Source of the DNA: Pseudomonadota bacterium
GTDB taxonomy: Bacteria > Pseudomonadota > Gammaproteobacteria > Pseudomonadales > UBA5518
Length of the DNA: 13,923 nucleotides
Direction of reading: 5' to 3'
Assembly (NCBI GenBank): GCA_963204845.1
Contig: CAUJIL010000036.1
Coordinates: forward strand, 1 to 13,923
The notes below the pieces were generated by a model. The model saw only the letters and a program-made list of their open reading frames with translations. It was not told where the DNA came from and ran no database searches. Positions 6,527-13,923 of the stretch are shown one piece after another. The translations under genes and the position numbers were made by a program. Each line of letters starts with the position of its first letter. Position 1 is the first letter of the stretch.

Positions 6527-8395
6527 ATGCGTTCGCTCGCCGTGTTGGCCGTCTTGGCCCTGTTGCACCCGCTCGCCAGTGCCGCGCCGCTGGAGCTCGA
6601 GGAGATCGTCGTCGTCGGGTCGCATCTGGAGGACGGCGGATTCCACACCGGGACGCGGCTCGCCGTCGACCGGGCCGCGCTCGATGCCATGATGCCCGCC
6701 GGGGCGGAGCAGCTGCTGCAGCGGCTGCCCGGCGTGTCTGTCTATCGCCCCGGCGGCGCGGGCGGCGTGTCGGAAGTGTTCCTGCGCGGGGCGGAGTCGA
6801 ATTTCACGGCGGTCTACGTCGACGGGGTCCGGATGAACAACCCCGCGAACAACCGCGGCGGTTCCTTCGACTGGTCGACCATGGCGGTCAACGAGATCGA
6901 GCGCATCGACGTGGCGGTGGGCGCGATGTCGGCCATCCACGGCTCGGACGCGATGGCCGGCGTGGTGCGCATCGAGACCGCATGGCCGCAACCGGGACAG
7001 GCCGCCGCGTACACCGAGATCGGCAGCGATCAGGCGTGGCGGGCCGGCGTGGCCGGATCGCTGGGGCTTGGTGAGAGCGCCAGCGCCGGCGTGCGGGTGT
7101 CCACGCTCGATGCGGGCACGGCGACCGAGGGTTCGCGGCTCGAGCTCGACAGCTTCGCGGCACGTCTGGCGGGGGTCCATCACGGCGACGACGCGTGGCG
7201 GCTCGGGGTGCGTGTGATCGACCGGCGGCGCAGCAGCTATCCGGAAGTCAGCGGTGGTCCGCGCTACGCGGTGCTGGACGCGCTCGAACACGCCGACGGC
7301 TCCGAGGTCGCGCTGTCCGGCAGTAGCGAGTGGACGGTTACGGAGCAGTGGCAGACCGAACTGGCGGCGAACTGGGCGCGGCTCGAGGACGACAGCCGCA
7401 CGCCGCCGGTCGCGCCGGGCATGCTCGATGGCCAGCCCGGCTACACCAGCGCCAGCGAGCACGAACGGGCGCAGCTGCAGTGGATCAACCGGGTGGCGCT
7501 GGGCGCGGATTCCGGCGTCGCATTCGGCCTCGACGTGGTCGAGGAGGACGGTCGCGACGACGGCACGCTGGACCTGGGTTTCGCCGTGCTGCCGAACACC
7601 TACCGCATGGAACGCAGCACGCGCTCGGGCTTCCTCGAGTGGGGACACGCGTGGCCGGCCGGTTTCTCCTCGACGCTGGCGCTCCGGCGCGACGGCGGCA
7701 CCGAGGAGTCACGCAGCTCCGGAGCGCTGGGTCTGGCGCGGGTCTTCAGCTCGGTGGATGGCCGGGCGTGGGCACGGGTGGCCAACGGATTCAAGCTGCC
7801 GAGCTTCTTCGCGCTCGGCAACCCGCTCTATGGCAACCCGGACCTGGAGCCCGAGCAGGTCAGGAGCGTCGAGCTCGGCTACGACCAGACGTTCGGGGAT
7901 CGTGGCACGGCCGGCGTGTCCGTGTTCAGCAGCGACTTCGAGGATCTGGTCGACTTCGATTTCGAGACCTTCCGCAACGTCAATCGCGGCGGCATCGACG
8001 TCGACGGCGTGTACCTGTACGCGCAGTTTGCCGTGGCCGCGAACATCCGGCTCGCGATCGACGCCACGCTGCTCGACATCCGCAGCGACTCCGGCCCGCT
8101 GCGGCGCCGGCCGGAGAACACCGGCGGCATCCACCTCGGCTGGCAGCCGTCGGCGCTGTGGTCGGTGGACGCCGCGCTGCGCTACGTCGACGAACGCCTG
8201 ATCACCTCGGTCCCGACCGGTGACGTCACGGACGGTGCGTATCTGCTCGCCGATGCGACGGTGCGCTTCCGTCCGGCCGAACGGGTGTCGCTGTGGTTCG
8301 CGATCGACAACGCGCTCGACACCGATTACAGCGACGCGCCGGGCTTCGCCGCCCCCGGCATCCAGGCGCGGCTGGGCACCGACCTGCGTTTCTGA
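6527..8395 (+). CDS. BtuB-type TonB-dependent outer-membrane receptor
   Basis: Outer-membrane receptor of 622 residues, close to the usual size of BtuB-like vitamin or siderophore receptors and smaller than the first receptor in the window. Signal peptide about 1-19 (ending ASA), TonB box LEEIVVVGS, then a plug with LPGVSVYRPGG, VFLRGAES, AVYVDGVRMNN, IERIDVAVG and GSDAMAGVV. The barrel follows and ends in the canonical terminal Phe (GTDLRF) recognised by the BAM machinery. AAGGGA at 6514-6519 supports ATG 6527. It is the last gene of the plus-strand run, 30 bases after the cytochrome/FG-GAP gene. BtuB likeness in size and plug motifs does not establish cobalamin as the ligand, and no cobalamin riboswitch precedes it. 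A second receptor in the operon may take a different form of the same substrate or a cofactor. Confidence 0.93.
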   Translation: MRSLAVLAVLALLHPLASAAPLELEEIVVVGSHLEDGGFHTGTRLAVDRAALDAMMPAGAEQLLQRLPGVSVYRPGGAGGVSEVFLRGAESNFTAVYVDGVRMNNPANNRGGSFDWSTMAVNEIERIDVAVGAMSAIHGSDAMAGVVRIETAWPQPGQAAAYTEIGSDQAWRAGVAGSLGLGESASAGVRVSTLDAGTATEGSRLELDSFAARLAGVHHGDDAWRLGVRVIDRRRSSYPEVSGGPRYAVLDALEHADGSEVALSGSSEWTVTEQWQTELAANWARLEDDSRTPPVAPGMLDGQPGYTSASEHERAQLQWINRVALGADSGVAFGLDVVEEDGRDDGTLDLGFAVLPNTYRMERSTRSGFLEWGHAWPAGFSSTLALRRDGGTEESRSSGALGLARVFSSVDGRAWARVANGFKLPSFFALGNPLYGNPDLEPEQVRSVELGYDQTFGDRGTAGVSVFSSDFEDLVDFDFETFRNVNRGGIDVDGVYLYAQFAVAANIRLAIDATLLDIRSDSGPLRRRPENTGGIHLGWQPSALWSVDAALRYVDERLITSVPTGDVTDGAYLLADATVRFRPAERVSLWFAIDNALDTDYSDAPGFAAPGIQARLGTDLRF

Positions 8396-8398
8396 ACG

Positions 8399-8411
8399 CC
8401 CGCGGAGCGGG
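8399..8411. terminator. Possible hairpin between convergent genes
   Basis: CCCGC, loop GGA, then GCGGG form a 5-bp GC stem in the 23-base gap between the stop of the BtuB-type receptor and the stop of the M48 gene. An alternative pairing CGCCC (8397-8401) with GGGCG (8410-8414) is also possible. There is no T-run on either side, so intrinsic termination is uncertain. Confidence 0.25.
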
Positions 8412-8418
8412 GCGCGGC

Positions 8419-9984
8419 TCAGTCGGCGATGCGCGCTCCGTCGATGCGAAAGCGCAGCGCCGGCGCCTGCTCGGGCGTGAGACCGATGCCGGTGGCGACG
8501 GTGGTCTGCGCCCCGGGCGCCAGCACCTCGCGCAGGCGCAGGCTCGCACCCTGCTCGACGATGCGGCCGGCGCGGTCGACGAGCACCGGCGTGATCTGCA
8601 CGTCGCGCAAAGGCACCGCCGAACGGTTCTGCACCATCGCGAACAGCCGGCCCGCCTGGTCGAAACGTCCGCTGGCGGCCACGTAATTGCCGGGATTGCG
8701 CGGCAGGTCGAGCTTCACGAGCTCGGCCGCGGCCGCCTGGCCGGCCGCGCTGCGTGACTGCGAGGCGGCGCGGTAGTACGACAGCGCCTTGGTCTCGTCG
8801 CCACGCTCGCGCGCGATGTTGCCGAGGTAATACGCCGCCGGCGCGGTCGGCAGCAGCTCGGCGCTGCGCGCGAGGTAGCGTTCGGCGAGCGCCTTGTCGC
8901 CCGCCTTCAGTTGCGCCACGCCGGCACCCAGCCAGGACGCGAAATAGCCCGGATTGAGGTCCATCGCGCGGTCGAAATGGGGAATCGCGGCGCGCGGCTT
9001 CTTCTCGGCCAGCGCGAGTTCACCCTGCAGTTCGTGGAAACGGCCCTCGCCGGGCAGCAGCGAGACCGCCTTGGCTGCCAGCGTGTGCGCCCCCGCATAA
9101 TCCTTCTTGCGCGCCGCGGCGATCGCCTGGTCGTAGGCGTCGTAGGCGGGCTTGGCCGCGCGCAGCGAACGCGTGCGCTCGGCGTAGCGTTCGGCGCCCA
9201 GTTCGCCGCCGCGCCCGAGTTCCCCGGCGAGCACGCGGTTCTGCGCCACGCGTTCGGCCGACGGCGGGTGGGAGGCGAACAGTCCTTCCAGCCAGCCCGG
9301 GTTGCGCGCGGAGTTGCCGGCCAGGCGCACGAAGGTTTCCTGCAGCGTGACCGCACCCCACGGGTCGTAGCCCGCGGCCTTCATGTACTGCATGCCGTAG
9401 CGATCGCTCTCGAGTTCCTGCTCGCGGCCGTACTGGTGCTGGATCATCTGCGCGCCGACCCCGGCGCCCTGGATCGCGAGGTTCGCCGCGGTGCGGTCGA
9501 TGCCACCGATCGCCGCGCCGATCTGCGCCGCGGCGAGTCCCACCTGCATCAGCGTGCCGCGCTCCTGTGCCTTGGCGCCGTGGCGTGCCGCCGCGTGCAC
9601 GATCTCGTGCCCCAGCACTGCGGCGAGCTCGGACTCGTTGTCCAGTTCGGTCAGCAGGCCGCGGTTCACCGCGATCTTGCCGCCCGGCAGCGCCCACGCG
9701 TTCGGCGTCGAATTGTTCAGTACGACGAATTCGTACGGCAGCCGCCGGTCGGCGACGGCCGCGAGCTTCTGGCCGACCTCGTTCACGTAGGCCGTGAGTT
9801 CGGGCATCACGGTCAGGTCCCCGCCCTCGCTCTGGCGCGTCGGTGCGTAGTTCTTCTCGCCGAGCGCGACTTCCTGCGCTTCGGAGATGAACTGGAGCTC
9901 CTGCTTGCCGGTCACCGGGTTCACGCCGCAGCCGGCGAGCGCCGCCGCCACCACGATCCACAGACACGCCTTCAGGCCACGCAT
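8419..9984 (-). CDS. M48 zinc metalloprotease lipoprotein with TPR repeats (BepA-like)
   Basis: Membrane-anchored periplasmic zinc protease of 521 residues. Signal peptide with lipobox LAGC puts the lipidated Cys at 19. The catalytic site is HEIVH (126-130), with Glu190 in QELESDRYG as the likely third zinc ligand. ASHPPSAERV near 237-246 is the conserved His-containing loop of this family. TPR-like helices occupy about 315-410 (for example AAIPHFDRAMDLNP). This M48-TPR layout is that of BepA/YfgC, which helps assemble or degrade outer-membrane proteins. Here about 90 extra residues (430-521), predicted beta-rich, follow the TPRs; BepA stops near 487. GGAG 8 bases upstream supports the start. 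It lies 34 bases downstream of the AraC gene on the same strand and converges on the receptor operon. A housekeeping role is as likely as a dedicated one. Confidence 0.92.
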   Translation of the reverse strand: MRGLKACLWIVVAAALAGCGVNPVTGKQELQFISEAQEVALGEKNYAPTRQSEGGDLTVMPELTAYVNEVGQKLAAVADRRLPYEFVVLNNSTPNAWALPGGKIAVNRGLLTELDNESELAAVLGHEIVHAAARHGAKAQERGTLMQVGLAAAQIGAAIGGIDRTAANLAIQGAGVGAQMIQHQYGREQELESDRYGMQYMKAAGYDPWGAVTLQETFVRLAGNSARNPGWLEGLFASHPPSAERVAQNRVLAGELGRGGELGAERYAERTRSLRAAKPAYDAYDQAIAAARKKDYAGAHTLAAKAVSLLPGEGRFHELQGELALAEKKPRAAIPHFDRAMDLNPGYFASWLGAGVAQLKAGDKALAERYLARSAELLPTAPAAYYLGNIARERGDETKALSYYRAASQSRSAAGQAAAAELVKLDLPRNPGNYVAASGRFDQAGRLFAMVQNRSAVPLRDVQITPVLVDRAGRIVEQGASLRLREVLAPGAQTTVATGIGLTPEQAPALRFRIDGARIAD

Positions 9985-10018
9985 AGAGACTGCTCCGCCG
10001 CCATTGCCGACGCCGGTT

Positions 10019-11053
10019 TTATACCAGCATCGCGGTGGCTTGTCCCGGGATGGCGTGGCGGGCGCGGAACTCCGCGACGGTGTGTCCGGTCCAGCGGCGG
10101 AACGCGCGGCGGAAATTGCCGACGTCGCGGTAACCGAGCAGGAAGCCGATCTGCTTCGGGGTCAGCCGGCCGAGTTGCAGGTGTTCGCAGGCCAGCGTGC
10201 GGCGCGCGTCGTCGACGATGCGCTGATAACTGGTGCCTTCGCGCATCAGTTCCCGCGCCAGCGTGCGGGCGGTGGTGCCGAATCGTCCGGCGATCCCGTC
10301 CAGCCCGGGGAATTCGCCGTTGCCGGCGAGCAGCGCACCGCGGATGCGTGCGGTGAGCGAATGGTCGGACGCGATGCGCGTGGCCGCGAGCCGGCAGTGA
10401 CGCTCGCACAGCGTGAACACCGCCTCGTTGGCCAACGCGATCGGGTCGTCGAGGCGCCCGGGATCGAAGTCGATCACGGTGGTCGCGGCATCGAAGACCA
10501 GCGGGCACGCGAAACGGCGCCGGTAGTCGGTGATCCGGGCGGGGCGCGGGTACGCGAGCTGCATGCGCAGCACCGGAAACGCGCGGCCGGTCAGTGCCTC
10601 GCCCAGCGCCAGGATGCGACTGACCCATTCCTCGACCGCGAACGGCAGCAGTTCGCCGAGCGCGAAGCGCTCCTCCAGTTCCACGCGCCAGTGCGTCGCG
10701 TCGGCCGATGAGCGCACCGCCAGCACGCTGTCGTCGAGCGACTGGTAGCGCTGGATCACCTCGCGCGACTGGCGCACGCTGGCGCTGCTGAGCGAGGTGT
10801 AGCCCAGCAGCCCGAAGTCGCTGATGCCGAAGTTCGCGCCGAGCGCGATCCCGAGCCGCGGGTCACCGCTCAGGCGCAGCATGTTCGCGATCACGGTACG
10901 GTAGTGCTGCGGAGCGCCGCGGAACACGCCGTGCACCTGCGCCGCGTCGAGCCCGGTTCCGGCCAGCACGTCCCCGGCGGCGATGCCGCGCCGGGCCATC
11001 TGCTCCAGCCAGAAGCCGATGCTGCTCACCGCCAGCCGTCCGCGGTCGTCCAT
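10019..11053 (-). CDS. AraC family regulator with arabinose-binding-type N-terminal domain
   Basis: Cytoplasmic transcription factor of 344 residues, the usual length for this AraC subgroup. The N-terminal part (about 20-205: LRLSGDPRLGIALG, GLLGYTSLSS) resembles the arabinose-binding-like sensory domain found in regulators such as OruR. The C-terminal DNA-binding domain covers about 246-335 with two helix-turn-helix units: GIAGRFGTTARTLAREL (about 253-269) and PKQIGFLLGYRDVGNFRRAFRRWTG (about 299-323), the classic AraC signature. GGAG 7 bases before the ATG supports the start. The preceding LysR gene ends 84 bases upstream, and the M48 gene starts 34 bases downstream. Its effector and targets are unknown. 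The receptor operon and the protease gene are candidates by proximity only. Confidence 0.93.
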   Translation of the reverse strand: MDDRGRLAVSSIGFWLEQMARRGIAAGDVLAGTGLDAAQVHGVFRGAPQHYRTVIANMLRLSGDPRLGIALGANFGISDFGLLGYTSLSSASVRQSREVIQRYQSLDDSVLAVRSSADATHWRVELEERFALGELLPFAVEEWVSRILALGEALTGRAFPVLRMQLAYPRPARITDYRRRFACPLVFDAATTVIDFDPGRLDDPIALANEAVFTLCERHCRLAATRIASDHSLTARIRGALLAGNGEFPGLDGIAGRFGTTARTLARELMREGTSYQRIVDDARRTLACEHLQLGRLTPKQIGFLLGYRDVGNFRRAFRRWTGHTVAEFRARHAIPGQATAMLV

Positions 11054-11137
11054 CGCCGGTCTCCGTGTCTCCGTTGTGCGTTTCGTCAGGCGAGTTTATC
11101 GACAACGCGCGGCCGGTGCATCCGCGCCCGCCTTCGC

Positions 11138-12079
11138 TCAGGCGCTCGCCGCGCGCTCCGCGTGTGCGGCGAGCAGCACGTCGAGAAAGGCCTGGGTGAG
11201 GCGCGGACGCTGCGCGGCGTGGCGCAGGATCGCACCGAAGCGGCAGTGGTAGGTGAACCGGCGGCTGCGGATCGCGCGCATCAGCCCCCCGGCGACGAAA
11301 CTCGCCGCGTAATGATCGGGCAGGAAGCCGACGAAGGCGCCGGAGAGGATCAGCGTCGCCACGCCTTCCTGGTCGAAGGCGGTGGCGCGGCGGTCGAGTC
11401 CGAACGCGTGGCCGCGCTCCATGTTGTCGGAATGGAATCCCAGCCCCGCGAAAGCCGCCGCGCGCACCTCGGCGTCACCGATGCCCGCGTCGTCGCGCGC
11501 GTACAGCGGATGCTCGCGACCGGCGTAGAGGTACATCGTCTCGTCGAACAGCGGGTGGTACGTGAAGCCGCGCGAGCGGCGGTAGATCGGCAGCACGCCG
11601 AGGTGGAAGCGGCCGTCGAGGATACCGCGTTCGATCTCGTTCAGCGGGTGCACGCGGATCTCGACCGTGACCTCCGGCGCTGCGCGGCACAGAGCGCCGA
11701 TCGCCGCTGCGATGCGTGACTGCGGATTGGTCGCGGTCTTGTCGAACAGCGCCAGCTGCAGGCTGCCGCTCAGGTGGCGGTGCAGGCCGTGGATCTCGCT
11801 GCGCAGGTCCGCGATCGCACCGAGCACGCGCAGCGTCGCCTGGTAGACGTGGCTTCCCTCGGGCGTCAGTGCGAAGCCGCCCCGGCCGCGCCGGCACAGC
11901 GTGAGTCCGAGCCGGATCTCCAGATCCTTGATGTGGCGGCTGATCACCGAACGCCCCACGTTCAGTTCGAGCTCCGCCGCGGCGAAGCCCCCGCTTTCGA
12001 CGACGGCGCGGAACACGCGCAGCAGCCGCAGGTCGATGTCGGCGATCTGGCCCGGTGCCGGGATGCCCGATTGTTTCAT
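11138..12079 (-). CDS. LysR-type transcriptional regulator
   Basis: DNA-binding regulator of 313 residues. The winged helix-turn-helix covers about 15-75 (DLRLLRVFRAVVESGGF, VGRSVISRHIKDLEIRLG, then FALTPEG), followed by the effector-binding domain from about 95 (GSLQLALFDKT) to 305. It is transcribed divergently from the aminotransferase gene with a 100-base gap. That is the classic LysR arrangement and suggests it activates the aminotransferase/dehydrogenase pair in response to an amino acid or semialdehyde. No clear Shine-Dalgarno precedes ATG 12079. The ATG matches the expected N-terminus, so it is still preferred. Whether it also controls the AraC and M48 genes downstream on the same strand is unclear, since 84 bases separate it from the AraC gene. 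Confidence 0.93.
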   Translation of the reverse strand: MKQSGIPAPGQIADIDLRLLRVFRAVVESGGFAAAELELNVGRSVISRHIKDLEIRLGLTLCRRGRGGFALTPEGSHVYQATLRVLGAIADLRSEIHGLHRHLSGSLQLALFDKTATNPQSRIAAAIGALCRAAPEVTVEIRVHPLNEIERGILDGRFHLGVLPIYRRSRGFTYHPLFDETMYLYAGREHPLYARDDAGIGDAEVRAAAFAGLGFHSDNMERGHAFGLDRRATAFDQEGVATLILSGAFVGFLPDHYAASFVAGGLMRAIRSRRFTYHCRFGAILRHAAQRPRLTQAFLDVLLAAHAERAASA

Positions 12080-12179
12080 GTATAGTCAACCAAGGATTCG
12101 AAAAAGCCTGTTCATGAAACCATGAAGTCCTTCTAGACTCCAGCAGCACACGCCCTTGTCTGCTGCGGAGCACCCCGCC
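12080..12179. promoter_or_regulatory. Divergent LysR / aminotransferase regulatory region
   Basis: One of the least GC-rich stretches in the window. It contains two short palindromes, TTCGAA (12097-12102) and TTCATGAA (12111-12118), and a further CATGAA at 12121-12126. TTTCATG at 12074-12080, overlapping the LysR start codon, mirrors CATGAAA at 12113-12119. These are candidates for a LysR binding site. A weak sigma-70-like pair for the aminotransferase is TTCATG (12111-12116) and TAGACT (12134-12139) with a 17-base spacer, which would overlap the palindrome. GGAG at 12167-12170 is the ribosome binding site for ATG 12180. Confidence 0.5.
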
Positions 12180-13529
12180 ATGACCGCCGCGCCACATACC
12201 CTGGACCCGACGCCACCGCTCACCCGCGAGGAACTCGAGGCGCACTGGATGCCGTTCACCGGCAACCGCGACTTCAAGCGCAACCCGCGCCTGATCGTCG
12301 GCGCCGAAGGCTGCCATTACACGGCCGCCGACGGCCGACGCATCTACGACAGCCTGTCGGGGCTGTGGTGCTGCGGGCTGGGGCACGGGCGCCCGGAGAT
12401 CACCGAGGCCGTGACGCGGCAGGTGCGGGAGCTCGACTACGCGCCCGCGTTCCAGTTCGGACACCCGTTGTCGTTCCGGCTCGCGAACATGCTGCGCGAG
12501 CTGACCCCGGCCGGCCTCGATCATGTGTTCTTCACCTGTTCCGGCTCGGAGGCCGCCGACACCTCGCTGAAGATGGCGCGCGCCTACTGGCGTCAGAAGG
12601 GCGAACCGTCGAGGACCAAGTTCATCGGGCGCGCGAGGGGCTACCACGGAGTCAATTTCGGCGGTATCAGCCTCGGTGGCATCGGCGCCAACCGCAAGCT
12701 GTTCGGCCAGGGCATCGACGCGGACCACCTGCCGCACACGCTGCTGCCAGGCAACGCGTTCTCGCGCGGAATGCCGGCGGCGGGGGCGGAACTCGCGGAC
12801 CATCTCGAGGAGCTGGTCGCGCTGCACGACGCCTCGAACATCGCGGCCGTGATCGTCGAACCGTTCGCCGGCTCGGCCGGCGTGATCGTGCCGCCGGCGG
12901 GCTATCTGCAGCGCCTGCGCGAGATCTGTACGCGGCACCGGATCCTGCTGATCTTCGACGAGGTGATCAGCGGCTTCGGACGCGCCGGCGACGTGTTCGG
13001 CGCCCAGGCCTTCGGGGTCACGCCGGACATCATGAACGTGGCCAAGTGCCTCACCAACGGCGCGCAACCGATGGGCGCCGTGATCGCGAGCGACGAGATC
13101 TACCGCACCTTCATGGAGGCCGGTGGTCCGGAGTACGCGGTGGAGTTTCCGCACGGCTACACGTATTCGGCGCACCCGGTGGCCTGCGCGGCGGCGATCG
13201 CCGCGCTGGAGGTGTTCGTGCGCGAGGACATGGTGGGCCGTGTGCGCGCGCTGGCGCCGTATTTCGAGGACGGGCTGCACGCGCTGCGCGGCACGCCCCA
13301 CGTGGCGGACATCCGCAACATCGGGCTGGCCGGCGCGTTGCAGATCGAGGCCCGGCCGGGCGAGCCGCTGCGCCGGCCGTACGAGATCGCGCTGGCGATG
13401 TGGGAGCGCGGCTTCTACGTGCGCTGGGGCGGCGACACGCTGCAGTTCGCGCCGCCGTTCGTGAGCACGCGCGAGGACCTGGACCGGCTGTTCCAGACGC
13501 TGCACGACGTGATTCCGGCGGTGGCATGA
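12180..13529 (+). CDS. bauA: Beta-alanine (omega-amino acid):pyruvate aminotransferase
   Basis: PLP-dependent class III aminotransferase of 449 residues, the length of the Pseudomonas putida enzyme. It transfers the amino group of beta-alanine or related omega-amines to pyruvate, giving malonate semialdehyde and alanine. Family-specific stretches are plain: EAHWMPFTGNRDFKRNPRL, DSLSGLWCCGLGHGRPEI, RARGYHGVN, FPHGYTYSAHPVACAA and GFYVRWGGDTLQF. SGSE at 121-124 binds the PLP phosphate, Asp260 (in IFDEVISGFGR) the pyridine nitrogen, and Lys289 (VAKCLTNGA) forms the Schiff base. Arg415 matches the substrate carboxylate-binding Arg. ATG 12180 is preferred over TTG 12156 because GGAG lies 9 bases upstream. 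It is divergent from the LysR gene and overlaps or abuts the dehydrogenase gene. The aminotransferase role is firm; preference for beta-alanine over other omega-amines is inferred from similarity and neighbour. Confidence 0.93.
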   Translation: MTAAPHTLDPTPPLTREELEAHWMPFTGNRDFKRNPRLIVGAEGCHYTAADGRRIYDSLSGLWCCGLGHGRPEITEAVTRQVRELDYAPAFQFGHPLSFRLANMLRELTPAGLDHVFFTCSGSEAADTSLKMARAYWRQKGEPSRTKFIGRARGYHGVNFGGISLGGIGANRKLFGQGIDADHLPHTLLPGNAFSRGMPAAGAELADHLEELVALHDASNIAAVIVEPFAGSAGVIVPPAGYLQRLREICTRHRILLIFDEVISGFGRAGDVFGAQAFGVTPDIMNVAKCLTNGAQPMGAVIASDEIYRTFMEAGGPEYAVEFPHGYTYSAHPVACAAAIAALEVFVREDMVGRVRALAPYFEDGLHALRGTPHVADIRNIGLAGALQIEARPGEPLRRPYEIALAMWERGFYVRWGGDTLQFAPPFVSTREDLDRLFQTLHDVIPAVA

Positions 13530-13538
13530 ACGACGAAC

Positions 13539-13543
13539 AGGAG
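13539..13543 (+). promoter_or_regulatory. Ribosome binding site deciding the dehydrogenase start
   Basis: AGGAG lies 9 bases before ATG 13553. The alternative ATG 13526 overlaps the aminotransferase stop as ATGA but has only a weak GGCGGTGG before it. The site favours 13553. Confidence 0.6.
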
Positions 13544-13552
13544 CACGGCGGG

Positions 13553-13923
13553 ATGCGCACCATAGGCCATTTCATCGCGGGAGCGGAGGTGGAAGACGGC
13601 GCACGCACGCAGCCGGTCCACGATCCCGCGACGGGGCAGGTCAGCGCCCGGGTAGCGCTCGCCTCGCCGGCGACCGTCGGGCGCGCGGTCACGGCCGCGC
13701 AGGCAGCGTTCGCCGCCTGGCGTGCCACCCAGCCGCTCAAGCGTGCGCGCATCATGTTCCGCTTCCGCGAACTGCTCGAGCGCGATGCCGCGCGGATCGC
13801 CGCGCTGATCAGTGCCGAGCACGGCAAGACCATCGACGACGCGCTCGGCGAGTTGCAGCGCGGCATCGAGGTGGTCGAGTACGCCTGCGCCGCGCCGGAA
13901 CTGCTGAAGGGCGAGTTCGCGAA
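13553..13923 (+). CDS. mmsA: CoA-acylating methylmalonate/malonate-semialdehyde dehydrogenase (3' end outside window)
   Basis: N-terminal 123 residues of an aldehyde dehydrogenase superfamily enzyme; the catalytic Cys lies beyond the right edge. The start IGHFIAG, then VHDPATGQVSARVALAS, RARIMFRFRELLERD, SAEHGKTIDDALGELQRGIE and EVVEYACAAPELLKGE are characteristic of MmsA, which oxidises malonate or methylmalonate semialdehyde with NAD and CoA to acetyl- or propionyl-CoA. Next to the omega-aminotransferase this gives the second step of beta-alanine breakdown. ATG 13553 is chosen for its Shine-Dalgarno. The in-frame ATG 13526, overlapping the upstream stop, would add 9 residues (MNDEQEHGG) and allow coupled translation. 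Only the first quarter of the roughly 500-residue family length is visible. Confidence 0.9.
   Translation, partial: MRTIGHFIAGAEVEDGARTQPVHDPATGQVSARVALASPATVGRAVTAAQAAFAAWRATQPLKRARIMFRFRELLERDAARIAALISAEHGKTIDDALGELQRGIEVVEYACAAPELLKGEFA

Noticed and set aside
4712..7648. A 978-codon open frame on the minus strand
   Set aside because: It lies antisense across the cytochrome/FG-GAP gene and much of the BtuB-type receptor, both of which have clear domains, signal peptides and ribosome binding sites. Its Arg/His/Val/Asp-rich product shows no motif and is the expected mirror of high-GC codons.
11054..11137. Dedicated sigma-70 promoter for the AraC gene
   Set aside because: A GATAAACT element can be read on the minus strand near 11092-11099, but no acceptable -35 hexamer lies at the right distance.
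11475..13505. A 676-codon open frame on the minus strand
   Set aside because: It runs antisense to the aminotransferase and then out of frame through the LysR gene. Both real genes are strongly supported, and the product has no recognisable domain.

Overview
The window is very GC-rich DNA with tightly packed genes and a strong third-position GC bias. Its content is typical of a Gram-negative proteobacterium: two TonB-dependent outer-membrane receptors, a lipobox metalloprotease, a diheme-free c-type cytochrome domain exported by a signal peptide, and LysR and AraC regulators. The first receptor has the EEIVVTAQKREQSLQDV signature that is common in oligotrophic gamma- and alphaproteobacteria rich in such receptors. 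The species cannot be named from the sequence. There are no mobile elements, RNA genes or CRISPR arrays, and no gene-free stretch longer than about 100 bases.

Region 1 (2-8395, plus strand) is an apparent five-gene operon with gaps of about 25 to 75 bases. In order it holds a TonB-dependent receptor cut by the left edge, an MFS permease without a conventional start codon at the expected place, an AmiE-like carbon-nitrogen hydrolase, a secreted cytochrome c/FG-GAP propeller protein, and a second, BtuB-sized TonB-dependent receptor. Read together this suggests an uptake and breakdown route for an amide- or nitrile-type compound: outer-membrane import, a periplasmic redox or binding protein, inner-membrane transport and cytoplasmic hydrolysis. 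The substrate is unknown, and this is the best candidate in the window for an undescribed system.

Region 2 (8419-12079, minus strand) runs LysR regulator, AraC regulator (arabinose-binding-domain type), M48 lipoprotein protease with TPRs. The protease lies convergent to the operon with only 23 bases between stop codons. It is 34 bases downstream of the AraC gene, so those two may be co-transcribed.

Region 3 (12180-13923, plus strand) starts divergently from the LysR gene. It encodes an omega-amino acid (beta-alanine):pyruvate aminotransferase overlapping or abutting an mmsA-type CoA-acylating semialdehyde dehydrogenase that is cut by the right edge. Together they convert beta-alanine to malonate semialdehyde and then acetyl-CoA, probably under control of the divergent LysR protein.
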